A stretch of 64,000 nucleotides of DNA from Paramoeba atlantica. Lineage: Eukaryota; Discosea. The translations under genes and the position numbers were made by a program. The DNA lies in contig CDRNVI010000029.1 of the NCBI GenBank assembly GCA_977017575.1, positions 930,001 through 994,000 on the forward strand, written 5' to 3'. Below, piece after piece: positions 18,674 through 28,295 of this stretch (position 1 is the stretch's first letter; every line of letters starts with the position of its first letter). The notes below the pieces were generated by a model that saw only the letters and a program-made list of their open reading frames with translations, was not told where the DNA came from and did not search any database.

Positions 18674-18982
18674 TTTTAAAAAGAGTGATGGGGGGATATA
18701 AATGGATCGGATAGCTAAAGTTCCAAAAAAGAAATAAAATTCGTTCTGACACATGTTACTCAGAAATTGGATAAAGAATAATGGGCTCCGTATTGGACGC
18801 AACTGGGTCCTTCTTTAGCATAAACATGCATTCTTTTTCAAATACGCTTTCAAAATTATAGATGTACTTACTGTAATTCGAATACAGTAGTGTGTCTACT
18901 ACAATACGCTGCAAGTCTTTGAAAAATCCAATATCTGACACAAGAATATTCCAAGTACACTTTATGAAACAAACTACAGATT
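18674..18982. other. Intergenic, 309 bases
   Basis: Apart from the OLA1 acceptor tract, nothing recognised. Confidence 0.45.
18715..18736 (-). promoter_or_regulatory. Candidate trans-splice acceptor of OLA1
   Basis: On the minus strand, ATTTCTTTTTTGG precedes AACTTTAG, 42 bases upstream of the ATG. A pyrimidine tract followed by the first AG is the kinetoplastid spliced-leader acceptor pattern. Not experimentally known. Confidence 0.5.
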
Positions 18983-19201
18983 TTACAGAATAGAATTATC
19001 CTGCGCCCTTTCATAGTTATGCCGCTGAATAACTGCAAAAGCAAGTAGGGTAGTAAACGCAGCAAAGGCCCCTCGGTATTTCTGACTCTTCATCAGCCGT
19101 TGAAATGTAATTTCACCGCGTTCGCGAGTGTGTGACATGGGCCTCGGCATCGGCTCTTGGATCATTTGGACTCCCAGTCTGGTGTATGAAGGGCGAATCA
19201 T
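18983..19201 (-). CDS. Small single-TM protein, 72 residues
   Basis: Short frame with the profile of a small mitochondrial inner-membrane protein. It has a basic N-terminal half (MSHTRERGEITFQRLMKS), one hydrophobic segment (about 44-58, GAFAAFTTLLAFAVI) and a short polar tail. It has its own intergenic space and a TATAG upstream on the minus strand. I cannot name it; kinetoplastid respiratory complexes have many such lineage-specific subunits. Real-gene status is inferred from composition and context. Confidence 0.55.
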   Translation of the reverse strand: MIRPSYTRLGVQMIQEPMPRPMSHTRERGEITFQRLMKSQKYRGAFAAFTTLLAFAVIQRHNYERAQDNSIL

Positions 19202-19551
19202 GTATGTAAATGTTTATGGAAACAGAAATTAGCTCAAGATTAACTCGGCTATAATTAAAAAGTAACTGCGAAAAACATGTTCCGCAATTAAGCATTATAT
19301 TTAACGTCCTAAAGTGAACCGTAGAAAAAAGTAAAGGGCAAATTTCTTAAACATTGCGTTCCTTTTGTCATGCACTCTTAAGGAGTCATCGAATGCCTCT
19401 TGCCCACTCTTTGAGTTCATGAAACCATACTCACATTATCATCACTCCACACTACCAATTTAGGAACGCATACGAAACATGCAAAACGCATTTCTACATG
19501 TTTCTTTGAAGATGCTCTACGCTGGCGAATGCTATTCTGTACGAAACACTT
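19202..19551. other. Intergenic, 350 bases
   Basis: No gene or repeat recognised. Confidence 0.5.
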
Positions 19552-20895
19552 TTACACCTTTAGAAACAATCGGCTTTGGCACACGAAAAATGACGTTTCA
19601 GGCACTGACACTCCCTTTTCCGGGATCACCACAACATCGTGCCGCGGAGAATTCTCCGTCGAAGGTGCAATCTTTTTCGTCCCTCGTTTGGGGCGAATCT
19701 CAACCAACACCACAGGAATAATTAGTCCAGAGGTATGACGCATCCATGCAGAGGTCCCTAGACAAGGTTCCGAGAGAGGCGCATAACCCATAATGGATAA
19801 GTCAGTGTCATACCAATCAACCATATCCCATCCTTTCCATCCTGGTGCCACGGGTACCTTCTTCTTGGTCTTTACTTGTTGTTTCAGTTGCGTTTTAATG
19901 CTCATTTCTTCCTTCTTGGTCTTTGATATACTATTTTGTTGAGAAAATATCTCACGCCCCCTTTTGGCACTTTCGGTAATCAACTTTACATTAACCTCAG
20001 TACCAGCCGTCTGACCTAAAACTTCCATTAGCGACTTGTCCTTTTTCTGCGCCTCTGAGACACGCTCCCGTACCGCACTCCAATTAATCCTCAAATCCTT
20101 TCGTTGGGTCTTTCCCGAGCCCTTTACACACTCCGCGCATATACCGGGTGACCACAACTGTTCCATCTTCAGATTACACGCGTGAATCAGCGCCTTTTGT
20201 TTCTGGTAGAACTCCGTCATTCCTCCAGGCTTGGTTCCCATTGCGGGAGCACGGAACCCAACACAACGGTATCGAAACACATGTCCCCCTTGTGCGATAA
20301 TCTGCAAGCACATATCATAATCTTCACGAATGGGAAAACGATAACTCAGGTCTTCCCCCTGTGGACCGGACGGCAACAAGGCACGGTTCATACAAACACA
20401 AATGTTTACGTAGCTGTCCACAATATACGGCTCCGAACGACGAAAGTCCAAGCGACCCATAAACTGGTGATACTCCAGCCCAATCAGACAGGTCCCGGGT
20501 TGCACCTGTACCGCATCGTGCGGGTTCGCAAGGGAGAGCGCCGTGCGTGCATCCACAGGGACAACCTTAAAATCGCGCTGTTGTAACGCATAGAACGACT
20601 CAATGTCATCGTCAATAATCCAGAACCACCCAGAGTCAGGAGCGAGTCTCCGTAGGATGTAATTTCGCACATAAATCACCCCTTTGTTGTTCTCTGGGAG
20701 TTGCACTACAGAGGTGAGAGAGCTTGATGATGGGGAATCGCCTCTGAGTTGTTTTACATACCATTCGTATTCTTGAGGCTCCACGACGATGGTGTGGGGA
20801 AGGTTGGATTCACGTAGAAGGTGCCAAGTGCATCGTTTCCCTTCGGCACGCCCTTTTGAGGGAATAAAAGTCGGGAGTGCGGATTTGTCTTCCAT
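19552..20895 (-). CDS. TET/JBP-associated glycosyltransferase, probable base J glucosyltransferase
   Basis: 447 residues. The first 230 read like a GT-A glycosyltransferase of the TAGT family: FIPSKGRA near residue 10, the metal-binding DDD in FWIIDDDIESF (about 93-101), and REDYDMCLQII (about 190-200) for the acceptor-side acidic pair. In kinetoplastids the family member JGT transfers glucose to hydroxymethyl-dU to make base J, after JBP1/JBP2 oxidise thymine. The C-terminal half is Lys-rich with a short Trp-containing segment (PGWKGWDMVDWYD). Nuclear location is inferred from role. Family call is motif based; related phage and oomycete enzymes share the core. Confidence 0.75.
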   Translation of the reverse strand: MEDKSALPTFIPSKGRAEGKRCTWHLLRESNLPHTIVVEPQEYEWYVKQLRGDSPSSSSLTSVVQLPENNKGVIYVRNYILRRLAPDSGWFWIIDDDIESFYALQQRDFKVVPVDARTALSLANPHDAVQVQPGTCLIGLEYHQFMGRLDFRRSEPYIVDSYVNICVCMNRALLPSGPQGEDLSYRFPIREDYDMCLQIIAQGGHVFRYRCVGFRAPAMGTKPGGMTEFYQKQKALIHACNLKMEQLWSPGICAECVKGSGKTQRKDLRINWSAVRERVSEAQKKDKSLMEVLGQTAGTEVNVKLITESAKRGREIFSQQNSISKTKKEEMSIKTQLKQQVKTKKKVPVAPGWKGWDMVDWYDTDLSIMGYAPLSEPCLGTSAWMRHTSGLIIPVVLVEIRPKRGTKKIAPSTENSPRHDVVVIPEKGVSVPETSFFVCQSRLFLKV

Positions 20896-21421
20896 TTTTA
20901 CTCTACACGAGTAGTTTGAAGTGTTAAGTAATTCGAAATCTGCTAATCTATTTTTTAGTGAAACACAATTGATACGCTAAATGGAATTTACTTTTCGTTA
21001 TCCTATCATTCTAGCTGTGAAGTCGACAAGCAATACAACAACTATAAGATCTTGGCAAATAATAGATCGAATGATATTTAATTGTAGATAAACTGTAATA
21101 AAAGTAATAAATAACCGTAAATCTATAAAAACATGTAAGAAAACTTACCTATTTAATATACAAAAATATGATCAAAATAGAGGATTCATACGCTCAGTAT
21201 TTAACTTATCACGTATTCAGTACAAGGGACGATATAAAATACATCAACACCGGCAGATGAGCTACCTAATACAATATATTACCTATTTAACATAAAACGG
21301 AACTAATAAAATTATCCAATGAAAACTAGAATTATCCAAAGGACGACGAGAACGTTAGAACAGGGTCATAGTTCTTACTACAAAAAGCTTAGTTCTAAGC
21401 AATTGTTACCCAGTCATGTAC
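20896..21421. other. Intergenic, 526 bases, AT-rich
   Basis: Very AT-rich, without convincing frames, RNA genes or repeats. Confidence 0.5.
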
Positions 21422-22480
21422 TCACCATGATTTCCGGTTTGTCCCGCCCGGAGAGGCGTTTATTGACTTTACAGGAGAGGCAAACGAAAGATCGTGAAAA
21501 GCCCTCTGGTTTTTCAGAAGGGTGGGAGCCATACCATAACTTATCTTTGAGTGGGTCATATTTACATGGCCGGCTACGGCAGAGGGGCCGCCAAATGTTT
21601 GTTGCAGTGTAGAGCCAGGCAAACTTCTGGCCCCAACTCTACAGTTTGTGGTAGTATGAAATCCTCCTGTGTTTGAAGAGCCGGAATTAGAAGTTGCAGA
21701 AGCCGCGGGATGACTAAGGAAACTGCTGGGCACCGTAAGATGTGGGGCAATGGGGGGTGAAGCTCCACTGTCGAAAGCAGCTATGACGTTTGCCTTGAGG
21801 TTTTCATTCTGAATTTTAAATGTAACTGCCGGCTTGCGTGGCACAGATAAAGGCTTTTGAGGTGATTCCGTATGGAATAGATCGGTCAGCTCTTTCTCAC
21901 CTTTTGCAGAAGTTTGGGAGTTCACGAAAACCGATTGAGTAATGTTTTGCGACTGAGCTTTATGGTCTAAAGATTTTGAAGTTTCTACTTCTGTCTTGTG
22001 ACCTTCGCTACGTTTCGCGCCTTCACGAGGCGTAATCTGCAGGGTCTTTCCCTCATGTGCGGCGGCAATATACTCTTTCCAGTTCGTACGAGCAAAGCGT
22101 TTACGTTCCCACTTGTCCCTCAACAGCTTTTCCATATCCTTGGCGTTCGCAGAAGGTTCAGGCTTGTGGTATCGTGCGGGTAAGTGAGCCTCAAAAATTA
22201 GGCGCGCCTTTTGGTTACCGACACATTCAATAAAATCAACTTCGCAAGGGTCCCATATGTCCATAGTGATGGAACGAACCTTAGATATATGGGTACCAAG
22301 AGCACGGTGCAGTCCAGCACATCGCATGCATAGAAAGATTCCAAGATTTACCGAAGCCCATCTTGGGGATTTGCATGTACAATCGAAGCACTCCCGATTG
22401 TCTTCAGCACTTAATATGACTTCCAAGCGACGTACTTGTTCTTTCAGGAGCCGCTTGTTCGCGGCTGTCATAGAAGCCAT
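21422..22480 (-). CDS. ArfGAP-domain protein (SMAP-like)
   Basis: 352 residues. The N-terminal zinc finger has the exact CX2CX16CX2C spacing (CFDC ... CMRC, about residues 33-56), followed by AGLHRALGTHISKVRSITMD with the catalytic arginine and the conserved tryptophan. This is a GTPase-activating domain for Arf GTPases, acting in vesicle traffic. The rest is Ser/Asn-rich and disordered with no second domain, as in the SMAP/Age2 group. Length is within the range of small ArfGAPs. Confidence 0.94.
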   Translation of the reverse strand: MASMTAANKRLLKEQVRRLEVILSAEDNRECFDCTCKSPRWASVNLGIFLCMRCAGLHRALGTHISKVRSITMDIWDPCEVDFIECVGNQKARLIFEAHLPARYHKPEPSANAKDMEKLLRDKWERKRFARTNWKEYIAAAHEGKTLQITPREGAKRSEGHKTEVETSKSLDHKAQSQNITQSVFVNSQTSAKGEKELTDLFHTESPQKPLSVPRKPAVTFKIQNENLKANVIAAFDSGASPPIAPHLTVPSSFLSHPAASATSNSGSSNTGGFHTTTNCRVGARSLPGSTLQQTFGGPSAVAGHVNMTHSKISYGMAPTLLKNQRAFHDLSFASPVKSINASPGGTNRKSW

Positions 22481-22740
22481 TTCCTTAACAAGAACGCATT
22501 TTGGTGGTGTAAAAGTTGTACAATAAATACCTATAGAATAAAAAATGATTTAAAAATTATCAACAAATTTCTTTGAGTTTATTTTGAGTGTTCTCGATAA
22601 TCAGGTCGATGTATTGATGGCAACGAGGTTCCGCTGCACGTCATTACGACCACTCCCAAGTCCAAGGAGAATTACAAAGAAGAAACCATAATCGTTTAAC
22701 GAGTTTGCCATAAACGTTTCGTAATAAGAAAATTACTCTA

Positions 22741-23688
22741 CTACCTCTTTCGTTTTCGATGGGTAAAAATTGCTTTTCGGCGTTTCCTTTTCTTGTTCTT
22801 AGTCCGTACTTCTCGACTATTCGAAGTTCCATGTATGTGATTATCAGAAGGAAACAACGACATGGCTGGATCCATTTCTTCTCTACGTGCTCTGTTCCCC
22901 ACACGTTCTGCAGTGAATACTTTGGGAAAACACACCAAACATGCGGAATTTAAACACATAAAACTGTGGGATCTTGCAGGACTCCGGCTTGCGCTTTTTC
23001 TCAAGGTTCTAAGTTGATTTCGCAGAGACTCTCCCATCTTGTGCCGACGAGGGCTGGCTGCGGGAGAGCCCAGTCGGCAAGGAGAAAGATTCAGAAATTT
23101 GCCTTGCACAGAGTGATGATAGTTCGCAGGCGACGGTGTCCGCACAGAATTTCTTTCCGTACTACAGGGCGTTGTTAAAATTGGAAGTCGAAGTCGTAGA
23201 GCCTGAAAGAATGAGATGCGATCTGGAGTGTCGCTAAGAGCCTTAGAGCATGCCTTGTTGGCTGGCGTGCTGTCCTGTGGCCATGGTGAAAGCGGAAGAC
23301 GATGAGACGTCGGGAATGTTTTAAGTAGATTTTTATATTCGGTCCAGCAATTCTGCTCAAGACGAAGTCGGTCGTTTCTTTCTTGTGCGGCAACAACGTG
23401 GCAAGAAAGAGTATGCAATGAAGATAATTCAGGCTTTGTGTTGTCTCTCGAGCGTTTCGTGAGCGAGTTATCATGCTCATCACCGCTTGCGTTGCTTTCA
23501 AGATGAATAGACTCCATGTCAAATTCTGCAAATAGTGACCTCTGAGCAGCCTCATACCTTTCTTGTTCGTCGTGTAGGAGTCCTACTCCCAACTCTTGGT
23601 CAACTTCGGTATATACACAAATTGACGCACACTCTCGATCGACTGACAACTTGAACGTCTGTAAGTCCTTGGTTTGACACTCTACCAT
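22741..23688 (-). CDS. Unknown protein with basic, NLS-like C-terminus
   Basis: 315 residues from the first ATG; the frame extends upstream only by a TTG. No domain recognised. It is acidic to neutral at first, contains several Ser-Pro and Thr-Pro sites in the middle (SPWPQDSTP, RTPSPAN, SPAASPRR, SRSPARS), and ends in KNKKRKRRKAIFTHRKRKR, which looks like a nuclear or nucleolar signal. A nuclear phosphoprotein is a guess from composition only. Confidence 0.6.
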   Translation of the reverse strand: MVECQTKDLQTFKLSVDRECASICVYTEVDQELGVGLLHDEQERYEAAQRSLFAEFDMESIHLESNASGDEHDNSLTKRSRDNTKPELSSLHTLSCHVVAAQERNDRLRLEQNCWTEYKNLLKTFPTSHRLPLSPWPQDSTPANKACSKALSDTPDRISFFQALRLRLPILTTPCSTERNSVRTPSPANYHHSVQGKFLNLSPCRLGSPAASPRRHKMGESLRNQLRTLRKSASRSPARSHSFMCLNSACLVCFPKVFTAERVGNRARREEMDPAMSLFPSDNHIHGTSNSREVRTKNKKRKRRKAIFTHRKRKR

Positions 23689-24303
23689 AGTCGTACTTCG
23701 AAAGTCCAATACCGTGAAGTTCGTTCATAAATCGTGTAAGGTGGCATTTCGTTTTTCCTGTAAACTAATATTTATGAAACGTGCTTGGGGGAAAAGGATT
23801 TCAGAAGCTGATGACAAATGGTCCTTCTCATGTACTAAACATTCATCCGCCTTTTAGGCAAGAACGAGTGGTCAACGGAAAATTCAAATACGGACACTTA
23901 TGAACAATAAGTTTATTATTGTTAAGTTTAAAAACGTGCGTTATTTTGATTCAGATTGTACAGCAATTTTTACGTTTTTCTAATGCAAGACATGGAGCAT
24001 GGCGAAGTGTTTATTTCATTACACAGTGTGCACTGGTTTCTTTACCCCGGTCATGCACCAAACCGGATACTGATTAGCAACTGCTATTACAGCTCTCCGA
24101 TGCCTTCTGCAGTGATGTAAGCAACAAGATGTGAACTAGAGTGCAGAAGTTAAAGAAGGGAATACAGTCCCTCCGAAAATAATAGTGTACCTTAAAAATA
24201 CTGTTCGCGCCCGTGAAACCTTGTGGTAGAAAATCGTACCCATGAAAAGTCTGAGGTCTAGGCCTACCGCGCGAATAAATGCTACACGCAACACTCGCAC
24301 TCC
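23689..24303. other. Intergenic, 615 bases
   Basis: No gene, RNA or repeat seen on either strand. Confidence 0.5.
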
Positions 24304-24702
24304 TTACTTTCTTAGTCCAGCAAAGTCGATGACGGTAGCTACTTTACCTATAATCTCCACATACGGGTTACCTTCGGAGTCGCGACGTTTGCGGCACACG
24401 CATCGTACTGTCTCTTCCCCGTTGGTTACTTTTACCTTTCCAGCAACACGCTGATGACTCCCTGACAAGACAAATTCTACCTGTGAATCGTGGGGAAACA
24501 TCGAGGGAAGTTCGTTCGTGTGTGCCATGTTTTCAGGCACAGGTTGAATTCTCCCGATTGATTTTCCCGGTTGTGCATTTATTAAATCCCCCTCGAGTTG
24601 AAGCATCACCCATTGAGGCAATGCGTCCACGCCGGAAGTAGGGGAGGAGAGTACCGCATCGTTCTGCGAAGATTCAGGAAAGACGACAGGAATGTTCACC
24701 AT
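24304..24702 (-). CDS. Ctf8-like protein (alternative clamp loader subunit)
   Basis: 132 residues from MVNIPVVF. The segment LPQWVMLQLEGDLI resembles the opening strand of Ctf8 (W-x-hydrophobic-LE-x-QG-x-L). After it come SIGRIQPVP and FVLSGSHQRVAGKVKV, which fit the Ctf8 pattern of a glycine turn and L-x-G-x-H-x-L-x-G-K. Ctf8 with Dcc1 and Ctf18-RFC loads PCNA and supports cohesion. The frame continues further upstream, but that part looks untranslated (pyrimidine-rich). No clear AG lies between the tract and this ATG, so the start is uncertain. Confidence 0.6.
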   Translation of the reverse strand: MVNIPVVFPESSQNDAVLSSPTSGVDALPQWVMLQLEGDLINAQPGKSIGRIQPVPENMAHTNELPSMFPHDSQVEFVLSGSHQRVAGKVKVTNGEETVRCVCRKRRDSEGNPYVEIIGKVATVIDFAGLRK

Positions 24703-24960
24703 AACAAATGTGAGTTGAGGAAAGAGAAAGAAAAGACCATATTCAAAGATCATGACCCCATAATCATGATTCATACAGGTACCGCAATCATTACAGGTAC
24801 AGTAAGTCAATCGTGCTTTCCCTGCCGGCTACGCGAACGTCGGCCCAATCTTTAGACCCACTCAAAAGTTTGAAATGCTCAAACAAAAAAAAAAGAATCT
24901 TTTCCACGGTTATTCCCCTACCCTTTCCAAAATCCACCCCCCTCACCCCCCCCCTCTCTC

Positions 24961-25992
24961 TCACCCAAACACCTCCCCCCTATGATACCCACACACCCTC
25001 CCCTCCACCTCCCCCCTCTTCCCTATCCCCCGTATCCTCCTCAAATCACGCCGCATGGCATCCTCATACTCCTCCCCCCCCCTCCTCCTCCCCCCTCCCC
25101 CTTCCCCTCCTCCCCCTCCCCCCCTCTCCACGCCCCGCCGCTCCACCTCCCCCGCCGTCCACCGCTCCACCTCCCGCAGGCACCTCTCACACCGCAGCCC
25201 CTCCGCTGCCCGCCCGACGTGGTGGGTGACGTACCACGTGGAGACCCGGAGCTGGGACCAGGCGTACTTCACCAGGGGGACGGTCCCCAGCGCGGTGGCC
25301 AGCCCCAGGGGTACCCGTGCCGCGGCCCACCGGGGGGAGGCCAGCCCGTGGGGGGAGTAGTGGGTGGCGGCGAGGCCGGTGGCGGCGGCGAGGGCGAGGG
25401 CGGTGTTGAGGTGGAGGGTGTCGTAGAGGCGACGACCGCCGTGGGCGTGGCGGGAGACCCCGGAGAGGAGGGCTTGGCGGTAGAGACCGAGGGGGGGAGG
25501 GGGAGGGGGGGGGTTGTGGATAGGATGCGTAGGGTTGTGGTTGTTGTTGTTGTTGTTGATCGTATTCGTAGTGTCGTTGTTGATAGCCTTCGTAGCGTTG
25601 TTGTTGTTGTTATGGTTACCAAAGTTAGTTTCGTTGTTGTTATTGTGGTTAACATCATTTTGAAACTTTGGGTTGTCGTTGTTGTTGTTTGTGGTGGTGG
25701 GGGTATTCTTGTTGATACTATCGTTGTACTTGCCCTGGTTAAGGGTATTCTTGTTGATTTTTCTAATCTCGGCTTCATCGATAAAGATATGGCTCCCATG
25801 GACCTCGACGGGGTTGCCTAGGACGGTGGAGAGATGGGGGACGTTGTGGAGGGTAAAGCGTCGGGAGGTGAGACGTTGGGCGTCTTCAGTGACGGCACGG
25901 GTGAGGGCGTCGGAGAGGGGGGAGGAGAGGGAGGAGATGTGCAGCACGGCGTTGTGGAAGGCACCAGGTTGACTGCTGAAGAGAGCTTCCAT
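24961..25992 (-). CDS. Unknown membrane protein with Asn-rich insert
   Basis: 343 residues with no recognised family. Residues 1-80 look folded (FHNAVLHISSLSSPLSDALT, RRFTLHNVPHLSTVLGNP). Residues 85-165 are an Asn/Thr low-complexity insert. Two short hydrophobic segments follow (about 190-210 ALALAAATGLAATHY; about 225-245 VPLGLATALGTVPLVKYAW). The tail has CERC and a long Gly/Arg/Glu-rich stretch. Two TM helices joined by a short loop are likely. Base composition swings from average to over 70 percent GC within the gene. Confidence 0.65.
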   Translation of the reverse strand: MEALFSSQPGAFHNAVLHISSLSSPLSDALTRAVTEDAQRLTSRRFTLHNVPHLSTVLGNPVEVHGSHIFIDEAEIRKINKNTLNQGKYNDSINKNTPTTTNNNNDNPKFQNDVNHNNNNETNFGNHNNNNNATKAINNDTTNTINNNNNNHNPTHPIHNPPPPPPPLGLYRQALLSGVSRHAHGGRRLYDTLHLNTALALAAATGLAATHYSPHGLASPRWAAARVPLGLATALGTVPLVKYAWSQLRVSTWYVTHHVGRAAEGLRCERCLREVERWTAGEVERRGVERGGGGGGEGGGGRRRGGEEYEDAMRRDLRRIRGIGKRGEVEGRVCGYHRGEVFG

Positions 25993-26276
25993 GGAAGGGG
26001 GGAAGAGAGGGAGAGCGTAAAGAAAAATGGAAAGAAGAACGCCAGAAAAAATATAATGGGAATGAAAGAGGAGTGCACAGGTACAGCGTGGTTAAAGCTG
26101 CGTGTTGTTGTGCAGAAAGGAACTAGCAAAGCGCGGGGTAATATAGAGAACGTAAGTATAATGGAAGAATATGCGGTGAAATAAATTTTGTGAGTGATTT
26201 CTTGAAAACAGAGTGACTTCTTGGAAGCATGCAAATACATGGTGTGAAGGTCTCCTAATGACGCCTAACACCCTCA

Positions 26277-27956
26277 TCATTTTTGTGAAGATGCTTCTCG
26301 TTCCTTGAGTTGAGCTACCACATTTCGATGATCAAATTTGAATGCCTGAAATCCAGCAAGAATACTACTAATCGCCTTTCTCGGAATGTCCGTGTGTAAT
26401 GCACAGATCACTTGACTTGCGATCGCATACAGCAGAGTCTCATTTTTTTCCTTTACTTTGGCAAAGGCCGCCAGCAGCTCCGCCAGGCACTCCGGATCTA
26501 ACAAAATCTTTTGCTTCGTAATTTGTCCCACCTTTGTCGCTGTCATTGTGAAGAACTCGCCATCGTACAAATCAAACGCGGCAAGTGTTTTTAAGCACTT
26601 CCCTAGTTGAGAAATCTCAAAACGGTCTACCTGTTGACATGCACTCTCGGCTAGAACATTCAACAACCCCTCATTTAAAAACGAGTGCGCCTCGCATACT
26701 TCAAAGAGCTGTGTGATCACCTCTGGACGTAACTGGTCGCGACATGCCATCACACGCTCCATAATCAGAGTCATCAGCGCTTCAAACAATGTGGCATCGG
26801 TGATATGCGGGGAGAGAGCAGCAATCATACCCGCTACATCCGCCACAACAGACGCGGAGATTAACTCCTGGGCTCTTTGACACACTTTCCGTACGGCCTC
26901 GAGATGAATTTCCAGAGGTTTTGTTGTTGTGTCGGTCGGATACTTTTTTGCAAAAATCTCCCCAAAACGTGTAACCCCGGAGGGATTGAGGGAACTCACC
27001 CCTCCCTGCACACGTTCAGTGATCGTATCAAACAACTTTGAAAAAAAGTCCTCTTTGGTAAACTCATTTCCCGGTTTAGAGGTAAGAAAAATCCCAATAC
27101 GACACAAATCATCCACCGAGAGCACAGGGAGAAGCTTCTCGGTTCGGCTTTTGATCGCACTGTGCATCTCGGGGTGGTGAATACCAAAACTTTGATACGT
27201 ACGCGCACAGGTGACGACATCCGTCGCGCCCATTTGCGCAATTGTGTGGATCGCTGGCCACAGCACAGCGGCCAGAATCCCGACCACCGTCACCGTTTGC
27301 AGCTTAGTACACAATTTTAACACAGCTGCAATATCACGAGCCGTCCATTTTGTAGTCTCCGATCGCCACAGCGTATTTTCCAAAAATCCATACAGCGGGA
27401 TAAGATCACTGGATTTTGAATCCTGTGCAGCACGAGAGGCAGCCGCGACTTCATCCGAGCAGGGAACATTCAGGTGGGAGAGTGCCGTGAGCAGCAGCAC
27501 AATCTCACTCGGGGCAAGCACAGGGTAAGTCCCCCAGCCTCGGGCTTTTGGCAGCATGTCTCGACAAAAGTTATGAAGCGCCCTGTGGGCACTGTTTTTG
27601 TCCAGCTCCGAGGGGTTGGACTTGGACATGTTTTTAAGCGCGTGGAGGATGGGTTTCATGTGGAAAGTGGGGGGGTGGGTGCCGATGGCGACCAGACTAG
27701 GGCTTTTCTCAGTGGGGGTTGAGACGCTGTCGGATACGGCAGAATTTTTATTGTACTTGTCTTCTGGATTTCTTTTCGACGAGATACAGACAGAGGGCTG
27801 ACCTTGCGAAGCGGCGAACCGCTTAGGAGTGTGTAGGAGACGGAACATGCGAAGATAAGTCGATGAGGGCTCTAAACTATAGTATGAACCCTTGTGGAGA
27901 GACCTACTGCTAAGAATACGAAACCATGAGCCCAAGATGATTGAATTCGGACTCAT
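26277..27956 (-). CDS. Helical-repeat protein, probable mitochondrial RNA-associated factor
   Basis: 559 residues. The N-terminus (MSPNSIILGSWFRILSSRSLHKGSYY) is basic and Ser-rich, consistent with a mitochondrial presequence. From about 150 onward there are repeated leucine/alanine helical pairs of OPR/RAP-family character (for example PECLAELLAAFAKVKEKNETLLYAIASQVI, spanning about 505-534). Such proteins in kinetoplastids sit in mitochondrial RNA editing, processing and ribosome assembly complexes. No C-terminal RAP domain is evident. It resembles in style, not in alignable sequence, the gene at the right edge of the window. Confidence 0.8.
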   Translation of the reverse strand: MSPNSIILGSWFRILSSRSLHKGSYYSLEPSSTYLRMFRLLHTPKRFAASQGQPSVCISSKRNPEDKYNKNSAVSDSVSTPTEKSPSLVAIGTHPPTFHMKPILHALKNMSKSNPSELDKNSAHRALHNFCRDMLPKARGWGTYPVLAPSEIVLLLTALSHLNVPCSDEVAAASRAAQDSKSSDLIPLYGFLENTLWRSETTKWTARDIAAVLKLCTKLQTVTVVGILAAVLWPAIHTIAQMGATDVVTCARTYQSFGIHHPEMHSAIKSRTEKLLPVLSVDDLCRIGIFLTSKPGNEFTKEDFFSKLFDTITERVQGGVSSLNPSGVTRFGEIFAKKYPTDTTTKPLEIHLEAVRKVCQRAQELISASVVADVAGMIAALSPHITDATLFEALMTLIMERVMACRDQLRPEVITQLFEVCEAHSFLNEGLLNVLAESACQQVDRFEISQLGKCLKTLAAFDLYDGEFFTMTATKVGQITKQKILLDPECLAELLAAFAKVKEKNETLLYAIASQVICALHTDIPRKAISSILAGFQAFKFDHRNVVAQLKEREASSQK

Positions 27957-28295
27957 TGTTGTGTGTATTAGGTAGTGGGTAGAAAAACTTTAAAAGTGTA
28001 GCTATCATCTGAATGTCAAAAACTAGCTTGAAAATATTTGCATCAGAACGTGATGTTACTAAAACTGTGAATCTGGTGTAAGATTAAAGCTGAAAATCTG
28101 TTTAGTCGCAAAACAAGTACATCGAAACAAAGAAAAATTATGAGTCTGAGTCGGTATGAATATTTCAAGAGGCTAGGAGAGAAACAAATTCTTTTTTTAT
28201 ATTCCCTTCTTATCAATGAAAAGCCCATCCTGCAATTTAAAACTAGCAATCTTAAGTCCAGCGCCTTTCATTCACAGATGCGCTTGTATTTTCTA
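27957..28295. other. Intergenic, 339 bases
   Basis: AT-rich, nothing recognised. Confidence 0.5.

Noticed and set aside
24982-25821. Plus-strand 279-codon frame
   Set aside because: Antisense of the Asn-rich membrane protein; low-complexity complement.
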